64,000 nt of DNA from contig JAJEHN010000012.1 of NCBI GenBank assembly GCA_022823665.1, positions 1 through 64,000 of the forward strand, written 5' to 3'. Below the pieces are notes generated by a model. It ran no database searches and was not told where the DNA came from. It was given only the letters and a program-made list of their open reading frames with translations. The stretch's first letter is position 1. Each line of letters starts with the position of its first letter. The translations under genes and the position numbers were made by a program. Below are positions 32,114 through 41,589 of this stretch, in pieces. The DNA is from Thermoanaerobaculia bacterium (GTDB lineage: Bacteria; Acidobacteriota; Thermoanaerobaculia; Multivoradales; Multivoraceae).

Positions 32114-34872
32114 TTCAGCTTGTTCGCGAAGTCTCCGCCGCGGAAGATCGAGATGCCATCAAGCGAGATGGCCTTCCTCAGCGCCTCGTTGACGTCGCCG
32201 ACGGTGAGCTCTTCGATGGCCCGCTCCTGGGCAGCCGTGAACGCCATCGTCCGGCCGGTGAACAGGTTGTTGTTCAGCATCGCCGCAAGGGCCTGGTCCC
32301 GGGATCGGCCGTTCTGCTGCGCGTCCAGGTAGCCGCGCCTTGCAGGTTCGAACTCCTCCTCGGTGAAGCCCTCCTCCAGCGCCTTGGCGATCTCGTCGCG
32401 GAAGGCGGCGACCACTTTGTCGGCGTTCTCGGGCGCGAAGATGGCGAAGGTCAGGAAGAGAGCGCCGTCATCGATCGGCGGCGCCGCGATCTGCGAACCG
32501 ACGCCGTACGACAGACCCTCCTCCTGACGGATCCTCGTCGCCAGCCGCGAGCTCAGGAAGCCGCCGCCGAGCATGTAGTTCGCCATGACCAGGGCCGGGT
32601 AATCCTCGTCGTCGTCGCGCATGGCGAACGTCGTCACCGCCATCATCATCGCGTTCGTCTTGTCCGGCGTCTCGATATCGACGCTCACGGTCTCGACCGC
32701 GCGATAGGGATCGGCGACCCGCTCGTACGGCTCGGCCGCCTCCCAGCCCCCGAACAGGGCCTCGAGTTCGCCGGCGACCTGGTCCGGATCGAAGTCCCCG
32801 ACCACCGCGATCGTGCCGCCACCCGCTCCGTAGAAGGACGACCAGAACGCCCTGGCCTCCTCCACCGTGACCGCGTTGAGGCGCTCGATCTGTTCGTCGA
32901 ATGTCGCCGAGTAACGGGGGTGATCGACCGGCCACGGGTTGAAGTGCCTGTTCATCGCCTGCGGCACCTGAGCCATCGGCTCAGAGCGCTGGGACTCGAT
33001 GGCCGCCAGACGCTCCTCGCGCAGCAGGTCGAACTCCCTCGCATCGAACGCGGGCTCGCGCAGGATCTCCGCCGCCAGCCGCAGAACCGGCACGAGGTTC
33101 TCCCGCACCGTGGTCAGGGAGCCGTTCGAGGCCAGCACGCTGCCGCTGACGCCACCCTGGGCCTTGAGGCGATCCAGCTCGTCGCTGATCTCCTGGCGCG
33201 AGCGGTTCTTCGTCCCGCGCATCAGCATGTCGCCGGCCAGATCGCCGGCGATGGCGTGGCCCGTCAGCCCCTCTTCCGTGCCGTGGCGGAAGACGAACTG
33301 CACGCTGACCGATTCGCCGCGATTCTGCTTCGGCAGCAACGCGACTTTGGCGCCGGAGGACAGGGTCAGGAGACGCGTACGGCTATCGATGTTCGCCGGT
33401 GTCGGGTCGAAGGCCTCACCCTCCGCGACCGCCTCGCGGCCCGTGTAGTCGGCGACCAGAGCCGCGACGTCCGGCGGCTCGGGAATCTCCGCCCGTTCCG
33501 GCGCCTCGTCCGTCGGATGAAAGTAGCCCACCGTGCGGTTCGAGTCCCGCAGGTACGTCTGCGCGACCTCGTGAACCCCTTCCGCCGTCACCTGCTCGAG
33601 GCGGTCGCGGTGCAGGAAGAACAGTCGCCAGTCACCCATCGAGGCCCACTCGCTGAGCTGAAGCGCGATGCCCTGCGGATTGTTGAACGAAAGCTCGATC
33701 CGCGAGAGGTAGTCGGTCTTGGCGCGTTCGACCTCCTCTTCCGTGGGCGGCTCCGCGGCGATCTCGTCGAGGGTCGCGAACAGCGCGTCGGCCGCGTCTT
33801 CCAGCGAATCTTCCTGGCGGACCATGATGCCGGCCATCAGGACGCCCGGCTCGTTGAGCTGGAGGCTGGAAGTGAGTACCGACGCGGCGAGCCCCGGCTC
33901 GACCAGGTTCCTGTACAGACGCCCCGCCGGCTCGACTCCCAGGATGTGGCTGAGCACCTCGACCGCGGCGTACTGCTCGTGGGCGCCCGGCGGCACATGG
34001 TAAACGGCCATCGCGAGCTGGGTGTCACCCACGCGCCGCAGGGTCACGGTCCGCTCGCCGTCCTGGGCCGGCTCCGCCGTGTAGGTCTCGAACAGCCTGT
34101 TCGCCCCGGTGCGGTCGGGACGCGGGATCGCGCCGAACTTCTCCGCCACCAGCTCCAGCGCGCGGTCGACCTCGAACCGGCCCGCGACGACCAGGATCGC
34201 GTTGTCCGGCTGGTAGTACTTCCGGTAGAAGGCCTGAAGGCGCTCGATCGGCACGTTCTCCAGGTCGGACCGCGCGCCGATCGTCGAGTTGCCGTAGTTG
34301 TGCCAGTCGAAGGCGGCCGACATGACCCGCTTGCGCAGCACGCCCATCGGCTGGTTCTCGCCGCTCTCCCACTCGTTCCGCACCACGGTCATCTCCGACT
34401 CGAGGTCCTCGGCCGAGATGAAGGAGTTGACCATCCGGTCGGCCTCCAGGTCGAGCGCCCACTCGAGGTTCTCGTCCGTCGCCGGGAAGGTCTCGAAGTA
34501 GTTCGTCCGATCGAACCAGGTCGTACCGTTGGGAAACGCGCCGTGCTCGGTCAGCTCGGCCGGAATGTCCGGGTGGTTCGGCGTGCCCTTGAACACCAGG
34601 TGCTCCAGCAGGTGCGCCATCCCCGTCTCGCCGTAGCCCTCGTGGCGGGATCCGACGAGGTACGTGATGTTCACCGTGACCTGCTGCTTGCTCTGGTCGG
34701 GGAACAGGAGAAACCGGAGCCCGTTCTCCAGTTGGTACTCGGTGATTCCTTCCACCGACGCCACTCTCGTGACGCCTTCCGGCAGATCCTGGGCCGCCAG
34801 CGGAAGCGCCACCGTCAGGCAGGCGAGGACGTAGACGGCCAGTTGGAAAACGGAACTCGTCGTTCGATTCAT
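32101..34872 (-). CDS. Secreted M16-family zinc peptidase (two-domain)
   Basis: A 923-residue insulinase/pitrilysin-family protease with a signal peptide ending near ALPLAAQ. The N-terminal unit has the inverted zinc motif HLLEH (87-91) and the downstream ligand Glu in ESEMTVVRNEWESGEN, so it is catalytically complete. A second M16 unit (about 480-900) lacks HxxEH and shows AGDLAGDMLMRGTKNRSRQE in its place, as expected for the non-catalytic partner half of such enzymes, and contains the typical SRLATRIRQEEGLSYGVGSQ segment. Likely a periplasmic or secreted peptidase degrading small peptides. ATG 34872 follows a GGGAGAAG ribosome-binding site. 81 bases from the MFS gene upstream on the same strand. 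Confidence 0.92.
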   Translation of the reverse strand: MNRTTSSVFQLAVYVLACLTVALPLAAQDLPEGVTRVASVEGITEYQLENGLRFLLFPDQSKQQVTVNITYLVGSRHEGYGETGMAHLLEHLVFKGTPNHPDIPAELTEHGAFPNGTTWFDRTNYFETFPATDENLEWALDLEADRMVNSFISAEDLESEMTVVRNEWESGENQPMGVLRKRVMSAAFDWHNYGNSTIGARSDLENVPIERLQAFYRKYYQPDNAILVVAGRFEVDRALELVAEKFGAIPRPDRTGANRLFETYTAEPAQDGERTVTLRRVGDTQLAMAVYHVPPGAHEQYAAVEVLSHILGVEPAGRLYRNLVEPGLAASVLTSSLQLNEPGVLMAGIMVRQEDSLEDAADALFATLDEIAAEPPTEEEVERAKTDYLSRIELSFNNPQGIALQLSEWASMGDWRLFFLHRDRLEQVTAEGVHEVAQTYLRDSNRTVGYFHPTDEAPERAEIPEPPDVAALVADYTGREAVAEGEAFDPTPANIDSRTRLLTLSSGAKVALLPKQNRGESVSVQFVFRHGTEEGLTGHAIAGDLAGDMLMRGTKNRSRQEISDELDRLKAQGGVSGSVLASNGSLTTVRENLVPVLRLAAEILREPAFDAREFDLLREERLAAIESQRSEPMAQVPQAMNRHFNPWPVDHPRYSATFDEQIERLNAVTVEEARAFWSSFYGAGGGTIAVVGDFDPDQVAGELEALFGGWEAAEPYERVADPYRAVETVSVDIETPDKTNAMMMAVTTFAMRDDDEDYPALVMANYMLGGGFLSSRLATRIRQEEGLSYGVGSQIAAPPIDDGALFLTFAIFAPENADKVVAAFRDEIAKALEEGFTEEEFEPARRGYLDAQQNGRSRDQALAAMLNNNLFTGRTMAFTAAQERAIEELTVGDVNEALRKAISLDGISIFRGGDFANKLNQKL

Positions 34873-34953
34873 CGTGCTTCTCCCAAGGGCTGGCGAAACC
34901 AGCTCGGCGTGTTCATTCCTCGGACGTACGGTCTGTAGAACGTAGTAAACGCG

Positions 34954-36273
34954 TCAAGGTTCGATTTGTTCCGCCGACAGCCGGTCTTTCGCCTTCAGAT
35001 CTTCCTTCACGTACTTCGCGGCCAGCATGAACAGCACCAGCGCCACCAGCTTGGCCATCCCCACCCATAGCAGCGAGTAGCGAATTGACTCGATGCCGTA
35101 GAGCGGCGCCAGCCTGTCGTTCAGGAAGCCGACCATCTGGGGTCCGAGCCCCATGCCGATCAGGTTCAGCACGAACAGAAGAACGGAGGACGCGAGCGCC
35201 CGCATGCGGACCGTGACCAGGGCGTGCGTCATCGCGATCGCCGGCCCGAGGTAGACCGCGCCGAGGGCGAGCACGACGAAGTAGGAGAGGATCGCCGGAA
35301 TCGCCTGGTCGAGCAGCAGGAACGCGACCATGAAGGGGAAGTAGACGGCGATCGTCAGGGCGCCGATCCAGAGGTACCAACGTGGATCGCGCTTCGCCAG
35401 CCGGTCGGCGACGAGGCCGGTGATTACCATTCCGAGGACGCCGCCGACGCCGGTTTCGACGCCCATCCAGGTGCCGATCTCGCCGCTGCCCATGCCGTGT
35501 ACCCGGCCCAGGAACGGCGGGACCCAGGCGCCGAAGCCGTAGGCGGTGAGCGAAGCGATGCCGGAGGCGACCGCGAGCAGCACGAAGGAGCGGAGCGACG
35601 CGAGAAACCGGACCACCTCGCCCAGCGAGTAGGCCTCCGTGTCCGCGCCGGCCGCCTCGGACATGCCGCGAGGCGGCTCGCGAACGGTCAACCGCATGAC
35701 GACCGCCAGCAGGACGCCGGGAATGCCGACGACGAAGAAGGCGGCCCGCCAGTCGAAGAACTCGACCATCCAGCCGCCGGCCAGGTAGCCGAGCGCCACG
35801 CCCACCGGAATGCCGATGCTGTAGATCGAGAGCGCGGCGGCCCGCCGCTCCGGCGGGAAGTAGTCGGAGATCAGGGAGTGGGCAGGCGGGCTTCCCGCCG
35901 CTTCGCCGATGCCGACGCCGATGCGCGCGAGGGCGAGGTGAAGGAAGCTCTGCGCCAGCCCGCAGAGCGCCGTCATCACGCTCCAGACGGTCAGACCGAG
36001 CGCGATGATCGACCGGCGCACGCCCCGGTCCGCCCAGCGGGCGATCGGGATGCCGAACCCCGTGTAGAAGATGGCGAAGGCGAAACCCGTCAGGAACCCG
36101 ATCTGGGTGTCCGTCGCGCCGAGCTCCGCCTTGATCGGGTCGATCAGGATCGAGAGGATCTGCCGATCGACGAAGTTGAAGACGTAGACGACGAACAGGA
36201 CTCCCAGCACGTAGCGGGAGTAACCCGGACTGAACTCGGCTGACGCGGCCTGCGGCTTCGACTGTTCGGACAA
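34954..36273 (-). CDS. MFS transporter (spinster-like)
   Basis: A 439-residue major facilitator with 12 predicted helices. Family features are RYVLGVLFVVYVFNFVDRQI with the FVDRQILS motif, the MFS motif A-like loop ARWADRGVRRSIIALGL, RIGVGIGEAAGSPPAHSLIS and DYFPPERRAAALSIYSIG. These match the spinster-like MFS group, frequent in proteobacteria and acidobacteria, which exports or imports organic acids, lipids or steroids. The substrate is unknown. The start is TTG 36273 with no strong ribosome-binding site, so it is provisional. It follows modC by 31 bases on the same strand and may be read with the mod operon. Confidence 0.85.
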   Translation of the reverse strand: MSEQSKPQAASAEFSPGYSRYVLGVLFVVYVFNFVDRQILSILIDPIKAELGATDTQIGFLTGFAFAIFYTGFGIPIARWADRGVRRSIIALGLTVWSVMTALCGLAQSFLHLALARIGVGIGEAAGSPPAHSLISDYFPPERRAAALSIYSIGIPVGVALGYLAGGWMVEFFDWRAAFFVVGIPGVLLAVVMRLTVREPPRGMSEAAGADTEAYSLGEVVRFLASLRSFVLLAVASGIASLTAYGFGAWVPPFLGRVHGMGSGEIGTWMGVETGVGGVLGMVITGLVADRLAKRDPRWYLWIGALTIAVYFPFMVAFLLLDQAIPAILSYFVVLALGAVYLGPAIAMTHALVTVRMRALASSVLLFVLNLIGMGLGPQMVGFLNDRLAPLYGIESIRYSLLWVGMAKLVALVLFMLAAKYVKEDLKAKDRLSAEQIEP

Positions 36274-36304
36274 GGCGGCTGACCGTAGCAGACGGAGTTC
36301 GGCG

Positions 36305-37483
36305 CTACCGGCCGGCCCGCGTGTCCAGGCTGACGCTCTTGAGCAGCGCGAAGACCGGCGAACCGACGGTCAGGCCGAGTTCGGCCGCAGACGCCCGGGT
36401 GATCCGCGCCCGCAGCCGGTGCGAGCCGAGATCGACCGTGGCTTCGGCGAACGCGGTCGACTCGTCCTGCTGCAGCGACACGAGGACTCCGGACAGCACG
36501 TTGCGGATGCTGGTCGGCGACGGGCGTTCGGTGGCGAGCGAGACGTCCCGGGAGCGCACCAGCAACCGCGCCGACTCGCCGACCGCCAGGTGCTCGATCC
36601 GCGGCACGCTGAGGCGCTGGCCGTCCAGGTCGAGCCAGGTCAGACGGTACTCGTCGTCGTGCGCGCCGACCGTCGCTTCGAGCACGGCCGCGGCCTGGAA
36701 GCGCTCGGTGAGCGGCGCCAGGTCGAGCTGCTCCAGCACCTCGACCGTGCCGCCGAAGGCCTGTACCCGGCCGTCGGCCAACACCAGGACGCGGTCGGCG
36801 AGCAGCGCCACTTCGTCGACCGCGTGGCTGACGTAGAGGGTCGGGATGCCGAAACGCGAATGCAGCGCCAGCAGGTACGGCATGATCTCCGCCTTGCGCC
36901 GCCGGTCGAGCGCCGACAGGGGCTCGTCGAGAAGCAGCAGTCGCGGCCGGCTGAGCAGGGCCCGTCCCAGCGCGGCCCGCTGGCGCTCACCGCCCGACAG
37001 GGTGCCGGGCCGTCGGTCGAGCAGCGGCCCCAGGTCCAGCGCGTCGACGACATCGTCGCGGGTGATCGACGCCGCGACGCCGGGCGCCGGCGCGCTCCGC
37101 CGATCCGCGTAGCCGAGGTTGCCCTCGACGTCGAGGTGCGGGAACAGGCGGCCGTCCTGGAAGGTGCAGCCGACGGGGCGGCGGTGAGGCGGCACCGCGA
37201 CCCCGGCTTCGCTGTCGAGCCAGACGTCGCCGTTCAGGGCGATGCGGCCGCGGCTTCGCGTTTCGAACCCGAGCAGCGACCGCAGAAGAGTCGTCTTGCC
37301 GCTACCGGAGGGACCGAATACCGCGGTCACGCCGGTCGCCGGGATCGCCTGCCCGACCTCGAGATCGAAGCCCTCGAAGGCGACCTGAACGTCGACTTCG
37401 AGCCGGGCTCCCAGTACCGGCGAGGCGGCGGAACCGCTGCCTTCAGGCCCAGCAATGCCCATGGCGTCCGGTTCAGGCGACAT
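36305..37483 (-). CDS. modC: Molybdate ABC transporter ATP-binding protein
   Basis: A 392-residue ABC ATPase: Walker A GPSGSGKT (57-64), Q-loop in CTFQDGRLFPHLDVEGNLGY, signature LSGGERQ (162-168) and Walker B LLLLDEP (182-188). The C-terminal 110 residues form a MOP/TOBE-type oxyanion-binding domain (VLSGVLVSLQQDESTAFAEAT-VDLGSHRLRARITRASAAEL-GL), which in ModC senses or fine-tunes molybdate or tungstate uptake. ATG 37483 overlaps the end of modB by 11 bases, giving the conserved modA-modB-modC order. Confidence 0.93.
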   Translation of the reverse strand: MSPEPDAMGIAGPEGSGSAASPVLGARLEVDVQVAFEGFDLEVGQAIPATGVTAVFGPSGSGKTTLLRSLLGFETRSRGRIALNGDVWLDSEAGVAVPPHRRPVGCTFQDGRLFPHLDVEGNLGYADRRSAPAPGVAASITRDDVVDALDLGPLLDRRPGTLSGGERQRAALGRALLSRPRLLLLDEPLSALDRRRKAEIMPYLLALHSRFGIPTLYVSHAVDEVALLADRVLVLADGRVQAFGGTVEVLEQLDLAPLTERFQAAAVLEATVGAHDDEYRLTWLDLDGQRLSVPRIEHLAVGESARLLVRSRDVSLATERPSPTSIRNVLSGVLVSLQQDESTAFAEATVDLGSHRLRARITRASAAELGLTVGSPVFALLKSVSLDTRAGR

Positions 37484-38150
37484 GGACCGGCAGCCTCCGG
37501 TTGAAGACGTAGACGAACACCAGTACGACGAAGGCGAACAGCAGCAGGCCGGCGGCGAGCGTGTGGGCCTCGGCGTAGCGCAAGGTCTCCACATGCTCGT
37601 AGATGGCGATCGAGATGACCCGTGTCTTGCCCGGGATGTTCCCACCCACCATGAGGACGACACCGAACTCGCCGATCGTGTGCGCGAAGGTCAGGACCGC
37701 CGCGGTCAGGAAACCGCGCAGCGACAGCGGCGCCGCCACGGTCAGGAAGGCGTCGAGAGGCGACGCGCGAAGCGCCGCCGCGGCCTCCAGAGGGCCGCGG
37801 CCCAGCGACTCGAAGGCGGCCTGGAGCGGCTGCACCATGAACGGCAGCGAGTAGACGACGGAGGCGATCAGAAGGCCCGCGAACGAGAACGTGAGAGTCG
37901 TGTCCGTGACCTCGACCCAGAGCCCGCCGAGCCATGACCGGGGACTCATCAGCAGCAGCAGGTAGAAGCCCAGCACCGTCGGCGGCAGCACGAGAGGGAG
38001 GGCCGTCACCGCCTCGATCACCGGCTTGAGCCGCGACCGGGTTCCGGAAAGCCACCAGGCAAGCGGCGTCCCCAGCACCAGGAGAACCGCGGTCGCCGCA
38101 GCCGCGAGCTGAAGGCTGAGCCACAGCGGGCCGAGTTCGGGCAGGTTCAC
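37473..38150 (-). CDS. modB: Molybdate ABC transporter permease
   Basis: A 225-residue inner-membrane permease with about five helices. The cytoplasmic EAA-type loop is ALRASPLDAFLTVAAPLSLRGF and is followed by TFAHTIGEFGVVLMVGGNIPGKTR, a stretch highly typical of ModB. It forms the channel with ModC as motor and ModA as periplasmic receptor. GTG 38150 overlaps the modA stop by four bases (GTGA) and its stop overlaps modC, so the three are tightly coupled. Confidence 0.93.
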   Translation of the reverse strand: MNLPELGPLWLSLQLAAAATAVLLVLGTPLAWWLSGTRSRLKPVIEAVTALPLVLPPTVLGFYLLLLMSPRSWLGGLWVEVTDTTLTFSFAGLLIASVVYSLPFMVQPLQAAFESLGRGPLEAAAALRASPLDAFLTVAAPLSLRGFLTAAVLTFAHTIGEFGVVLMVGGNIPGKTRVISIAIYEHVETLRYAEAHTLAAGLLLFAFVVLVFVYVFNRRLPVHVA

Positions 38151-38905
38151 CGCGAGCCCCGGCCGGCGGCGAAGCCGAACGACTCGATGATCTTCAGCGC
38201 CGCCGGAGTTTCCAGAAACTCGTGGAAGTCACGGGCGGCCGGATTGTCCCGGGCCCGGTCGAGCAGCACCGAGTCCTGGCGGATTCGCGTGTGGAGATGT
38301 TCGGGGATCTCCCAGTAGCTCCCCTCACGCCCATGGCGCGGACTGAGCACCGAGGCCAGGGACACGAAGCCCAGTTCCGCGTTTCCCGAAGCCGCCATGG
38401 CGAAGGCTTGCCCGACGTTCTCGCCGAGGACGATCTTCGGCCGCAGGCTCTCCCACAGGCCGAGTTCACGGAGCGTCTCCCGGGCGGCGGCGCCGTAGGG
38501 CGCCAGGTCCGGGTTCGCGATCGCGAGCCGGCGGAAGGAGCCGTCCCTCAGCGTGTCGGCGTTGACCGGAACTGCCGGATCCGGGCTCCAGAGCACGAGC
38601 CGTCCGATCGCATAGGTCTGCTGGGAGTCCTCGACAGCGATCCCCTCCTCCACCAGCAGCCGCGGCCGCTCCTGGTCGGCGGCAAGAAACACGTCGAACG
38701 GCGCGCCGTGGAGGATCTGTGCGTAGAGCTTGCCGGTCGAGCCGACGGTCACCGTGACCCGGTGGCCGCTCTCCCGCTCGAACTCGGCTGCGAGCGTCTC
38801 GACGGCCTCCGCGGCGTTGGCGGCCACCGCCACCGTCGTTTCTCCGGCAAAGGCCCCGGTTGCCGTCAGGAGCAGCGCCGGGATGACCCCTGGAACAACC
38901 CTCAA
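38147..38905 (-). CDS. modA: Molybdate-binding periplasmic protein
   Basis: A 252-residue solute-binding protein with a signal peptide (VIPALLLTATGAFAG) and the ModA fold: TTVAVAANAAEAVETLAAEF, TVGSTGKLYAQILHGAPFDVFLAADQERP and the downstream LGENVGQAFAMAASGNAELGFVSLA, which form the oxyanion pocket. The start TTG at 38905 is chosen because it overlaps the stop of the upstream gamma-glutamyltransferase-like gene by four bases (TTGA) and begins a proper signal peptide; the longer frame to 39004 has a charged, non-signal N-terminus antisense to nothing and was discarded. Binds molybdate or tungstate. Confidence 0.92.
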   Translation of the reverse strand: MRVVPGVIPALLLTATGAFAGETTVAVAANAAEAVETLAAEFERESGHRVTVTVGSTGKLYAQILHGAPFDVFLAADQERPRLLVEEGIAVEDSQQTYAIGRLVLWSPDPAVPVNADTLRDGSFRRLAIANPDLAPYGAAARETLRELGLWESLRPKIVLGENVGQAFAMAASGNAELGFVSLASVLSPRHGREGSYWEIPEHLHTRIRQDSVLLDRARDNPAARDFHEFLETPAALKIIESFGFAAGRGSR

Positions 38906-40686
38906 ACGGCGACCGCCTGCGCCGTCCGCCTCGGATCGCCGCAGGCGATGGCGACGTCCTCCTCGATCAGGACACCCTCGAAGGAGCCGCAGAGCCAGTT
39001 CCACGGGTTCACGACCTCGACCGTCTGGCCGGCTTCCTCGAGCAGCCGCACCGGATCGCCCGGCAGGTCGGCCTCGACGATCAGGGCGCCGGGCACACCC
39101 ATCGACGAACCGCCGAAGCGGGGCTTGTGGACCGAACTCTCAAGGTCCAGGCCGAAGTCCAGCAGGTTGACCGAGTTCTGGACGATGTTCTCGGTCAGCG
39201 ACACGCTCGGCGATCCGGAAGCGAGCAACGGCTTGCCGTCCCTGGTGAAGATGTTCGGGCAGATGCGCGCGTGCGCCCGCCCTCCCGGCTCGACCGGACC
39301 GGAGCCGAGGTGGACGCCGGAGGCGCAGGCGTAGACGCCGTCGACGTAGATGCCGGTCCGGAACGGCATCGACATGACCGAGTGCAGCACGGTGGCGACG
39401 TTGCCCTCGGCGTCGACCACCGTGACGTGGTTCGAGCCCGGCGGAGGCGGCGGCAACACTCCCAGCGCCTCGTAGCGGTCGTTGGGGCTGGCCGGCTTGC
39501 CGTCGAGCGCGGCGAAGCGCTCAGCCGCGTACTCCTTCGAGATCGCCCGCTCCACGCCGGGCAGCGTGCCGTCGAAGCGGCCGCCCACCGCGTCGGCGTA
39601 CACCCGGCCGATGATCTGCATCATCTTGAGCGTCGTCTCGCCGGACTCGAAGGCCGGACCCGTCCGCTGGAGGTCGAGCAGCTCGACCATGTTCATGATC
39701 TCGACCAGGGCCTGACCGCCGAAGTCCGGCGCGGGCGAGCCGACGACGCCGTAGTCGCGGTAGGTGCCCTTCACCGGCTCGTCCCAGAACGCCTCGTAGG
39801 CCGCCATGTCGTCGGCGGTGATCAGGCCGCCCCTGGCCTGGACCGTCTCGGCGTACCGGCGGCCGAACTCGCCGCGGTAGAAGTGGTCGCCGCCGTCTTC
39901 GGCCAGCCGGTCCAGCGTGTCGGCCAGCTCGCTCTGCACCAGCTTGTCGCCGATGTCACGGAGCGTGTTGCCGTCGAAGTAGATCTCCCGGCTGAAGGGC
40001 TCCCGGCCCAGCACCGCGGACTCGACGAACATCTCGCCCCAGAGGAAGGGATGGATCTCGAAACCGTCGCGGGCGTAGTGGATCGCCGGCACCATCACGG
40101 TGGCCCGCGGCAGCCGGCCGTGGCGGTCGAGGCCGGCCTCGAAGCCGCCCCAGAACCCCGGCACGAAGCACAGAGTGCCGTCCGTCTTCGTCATCAACGC
40201 CCCGAACTCGGCGACGTCCATGTTCCGCACGTCCGGCACCGCCTGCGGCGCCGCCATCATCCCGTTGACGTAGGTGTAGTCCCCGGAGGCGGCGTCGTAG
40301 TAGAGCATCGACAGGCAGCCCGACAGGGTCGTCATGTGCGGCTCGACGACGGCCTGGGCCATGCTCGCGGCCATCACGCCGTCGCAGGCGTTGCCGCCCA
40401 AGGCGAGCATGTCGGCCGCCGCGGCCGACGCCAGCGGATGGGTGCAGATGGCGATGCCGTTCGCGCTCCGGACGGCCTGTTTCGGGCCGAAGCGGGCCGT
40501 CGACACGAGTGCCCGCCGGCGCTCATCGTCGGGCGGCGTCCAGCCGTTCACGGCTGCCGGGGCGGAGTTCGCGGTTTCCGATCCCGGTCCACAACCCATC
40601 GCCATGGCCGCGCCGCCGGCCGCCGCGGCGAGCAGGGTCCGGCGATTCAGAGTCAGGTCCGCCCCCTCAACGAGTCCTCTTCCCAT
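38902..40686 (-). CDS. Gamma-glutamyltransferase-like Ntn hydrolase with Ser at the nucleophile position
   Basis: A 594-residue exported protein; the N-terminus NRRTLLAAAAGGAAMAMGC combines a twin-arginine-like pair with a lipobox-like Cys, so it is probably a Tat/lipoprotein substrate. The body is gamma-glutamyltransferase-like: GIAICTHPLASAAAADMLALGGNACDG at the N-terminus, HMTTLSGCLSMLYYDA, and the small-subunit start GSNHVTVVDAEGNVATVL. In E. coli GGT this point is TTHYSVVD with a Thr nucleophile that performs autocleavage. Here it is Ser418-Asn419-His420. Serine can serve in Ntn hydrolases, so activity is possible but uncertain. GGAGG is 5 bases before ATG 40686. Its stop overlaps modA, heading the operon. 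Confidence 0.82.
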   Translation of the reverse strand: MGRGLVEGADLTLNRRTLLAAAAGGAAMAMGCGPGSETANSAPAAVNGWTPPDDERRRALVSTARFGPKQAVRSANGIAICTHPLASAAAADMLALGGNACDGVMAASMAQAVVEPHMTTLSGCLSMLYYDAASGDYTYVNGMMAAPQAVPDVRNMDVAEFGALMTKTDGTLCFVPGFWGGFEAGLDRHGRLPRATVMVPAIHYARDGFEIHPFLWGEMFVESAVLGREPFSREIYFDGNTLRDIGDKLVQSELADTLDRLAEDGGDHFYRGEFGRRYAETVQARGGLITADDMAAYEAFWDEPVKGTYRDYGVVGSPAPDFGGQALVEIMNMVELLDLQRTGPAFESGETTLKMMQIIGRVYADAVGGRFDGTLPGVERAISKEYAAERFAALDGKPASPNDRYEALGVLPPPPPGSNHVTVVDAEGNVATVLHSVMSMPFRTGIYVDGVYACASGVHLGSGPVEPGGRAHARICPNIFTRDGKPLLASGSPSVSLTENIVQNSVNLLDFGLDLESSVHKPRFGGSSMGVPGALIVEADLPGDPVRLLEEAGQTVEVVNPWNWLCGSFEGVLIEEDVAIACGDPRRTAQAVAV

Positions 40687-40770
40687 CACAGCCTCCCTCG
40701 CGCAAGTAAGGCGAAGAGGTTACCGCGTAAGATGCCCCACCCGTTCCACCAAGAAGGAGAGTTTCGAGCA

Positions 40771-41544
40771 ATGACCGAGCCGGTTCTTCTCGTCGACAAG
40801 TCCGACGGCATCGCCACCCTCACCCTGAACCGTCCCGGCGTGCTGAACGCCCTTTCGGAGGAGCTGCGCAACGACCTCGCCGAGGCAATCGAGGACCTGC
40901 GCGGTGACGACGAGATCGGCGTCGTCATCCTGACCGGCGCCGGCCGCGCCTTCTGCGCCGGCCTCGATCTGAAGGAGATGAGCGATCCGGACCGCAAGCG
41001 CAGGGCCATCGCCGACCCGCCGAAGCTGCTCCGCTCGCTCCATCAGCCCGTGATCGGTGCGATCAACGGCATCGCCGTCACCGGCGGCTTCGAGATCGCC
41101 CTCTCCTGCGACCTCTTGATCGCGGCCCCGGAAGCCCGCTTCGCCGACACCCACGCCCGCGTCGGCCTGCTCTCCGGCTGGGGCCTCTCGGCGCGGCTGT
41201 CGCGGGCCATCGGCCCCGGCCGGGCCAAGGAACTCTCGCTGACGGGCAACTACCTGTCAGCCGAGCGCGCCTGCGAATGGGGCCTCGTCAACCGGATCGT
41301 GCCTCGGGAGAATCTTCTGCCCACCTGCCGCGAACTGGCGACCGACATGCTCACCTGCCAGCGCGACGTGATGTTCCAGTACAAACGGATGATCGACCGC
41401 GGCTTCGACCTCACTCTCGGCGACGCGATGGACTACGAGGTCGATGTGAACCGCATGTATCGAGGCCCCAGGCCCGAAGAAGTCGGCGAGCGGCTCGCCG
41501 GCATCCGGGCCCGCGGCCGCGCGCAGGCCGGATCGGCGCGCTAG
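40771..41544 (+). CDS. Enoyl-CoA hydratase/isomerase family protein
   Basis: A 257-residue crotonase-fold enzyme. The strands GIATLTLNRPGVLNALSEEL, VVILTGAGRAFCAGLDLKEM (oxyanion-hole glycine-rich region) and QPVIGAINGIAVTGGFEIAL (second oxyanion-hole NH and the position of the first catalytic Glu) are clear. At the second acidic position the sequence is ADTHARVGLLSGWG, with no Glu after the Val-Gly, so it may be an isomerase-, hydrolase- or lyase-type member instead of a simple hydratase. AAGGAGAG precedes ATG 40771. The longer frame upstream is antisense to the GGT gene. Confidence 0.88.
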   Translation: MTEPVLLVDKSDGIATLTLNRPGVLNALSEELRNDLAEAIEDLRGDDEIGVVILTGAGRAFCAGLDLKEMSDPDRKRRAIADPPKLLRSLHQPVIGAINGIAVTGGFEIALSCDLLIAAPEARFADTHARVGLLSGWGLSARLSRAIGPGRAKELSLTGNYLSAERACEWGLVNRIVPRENLLPTCRELATDMLTCQRDVMFQYKRMIDRGFDLTLGDAMDYEVDVNRMYRGPRPEEVGERLAGIRARGRAQAGSAR

Positions 41545-41589
41545 TGGCCCGGTGCAGGTCGGACGTGACTGCGTGGGTAGAACTGTCGT

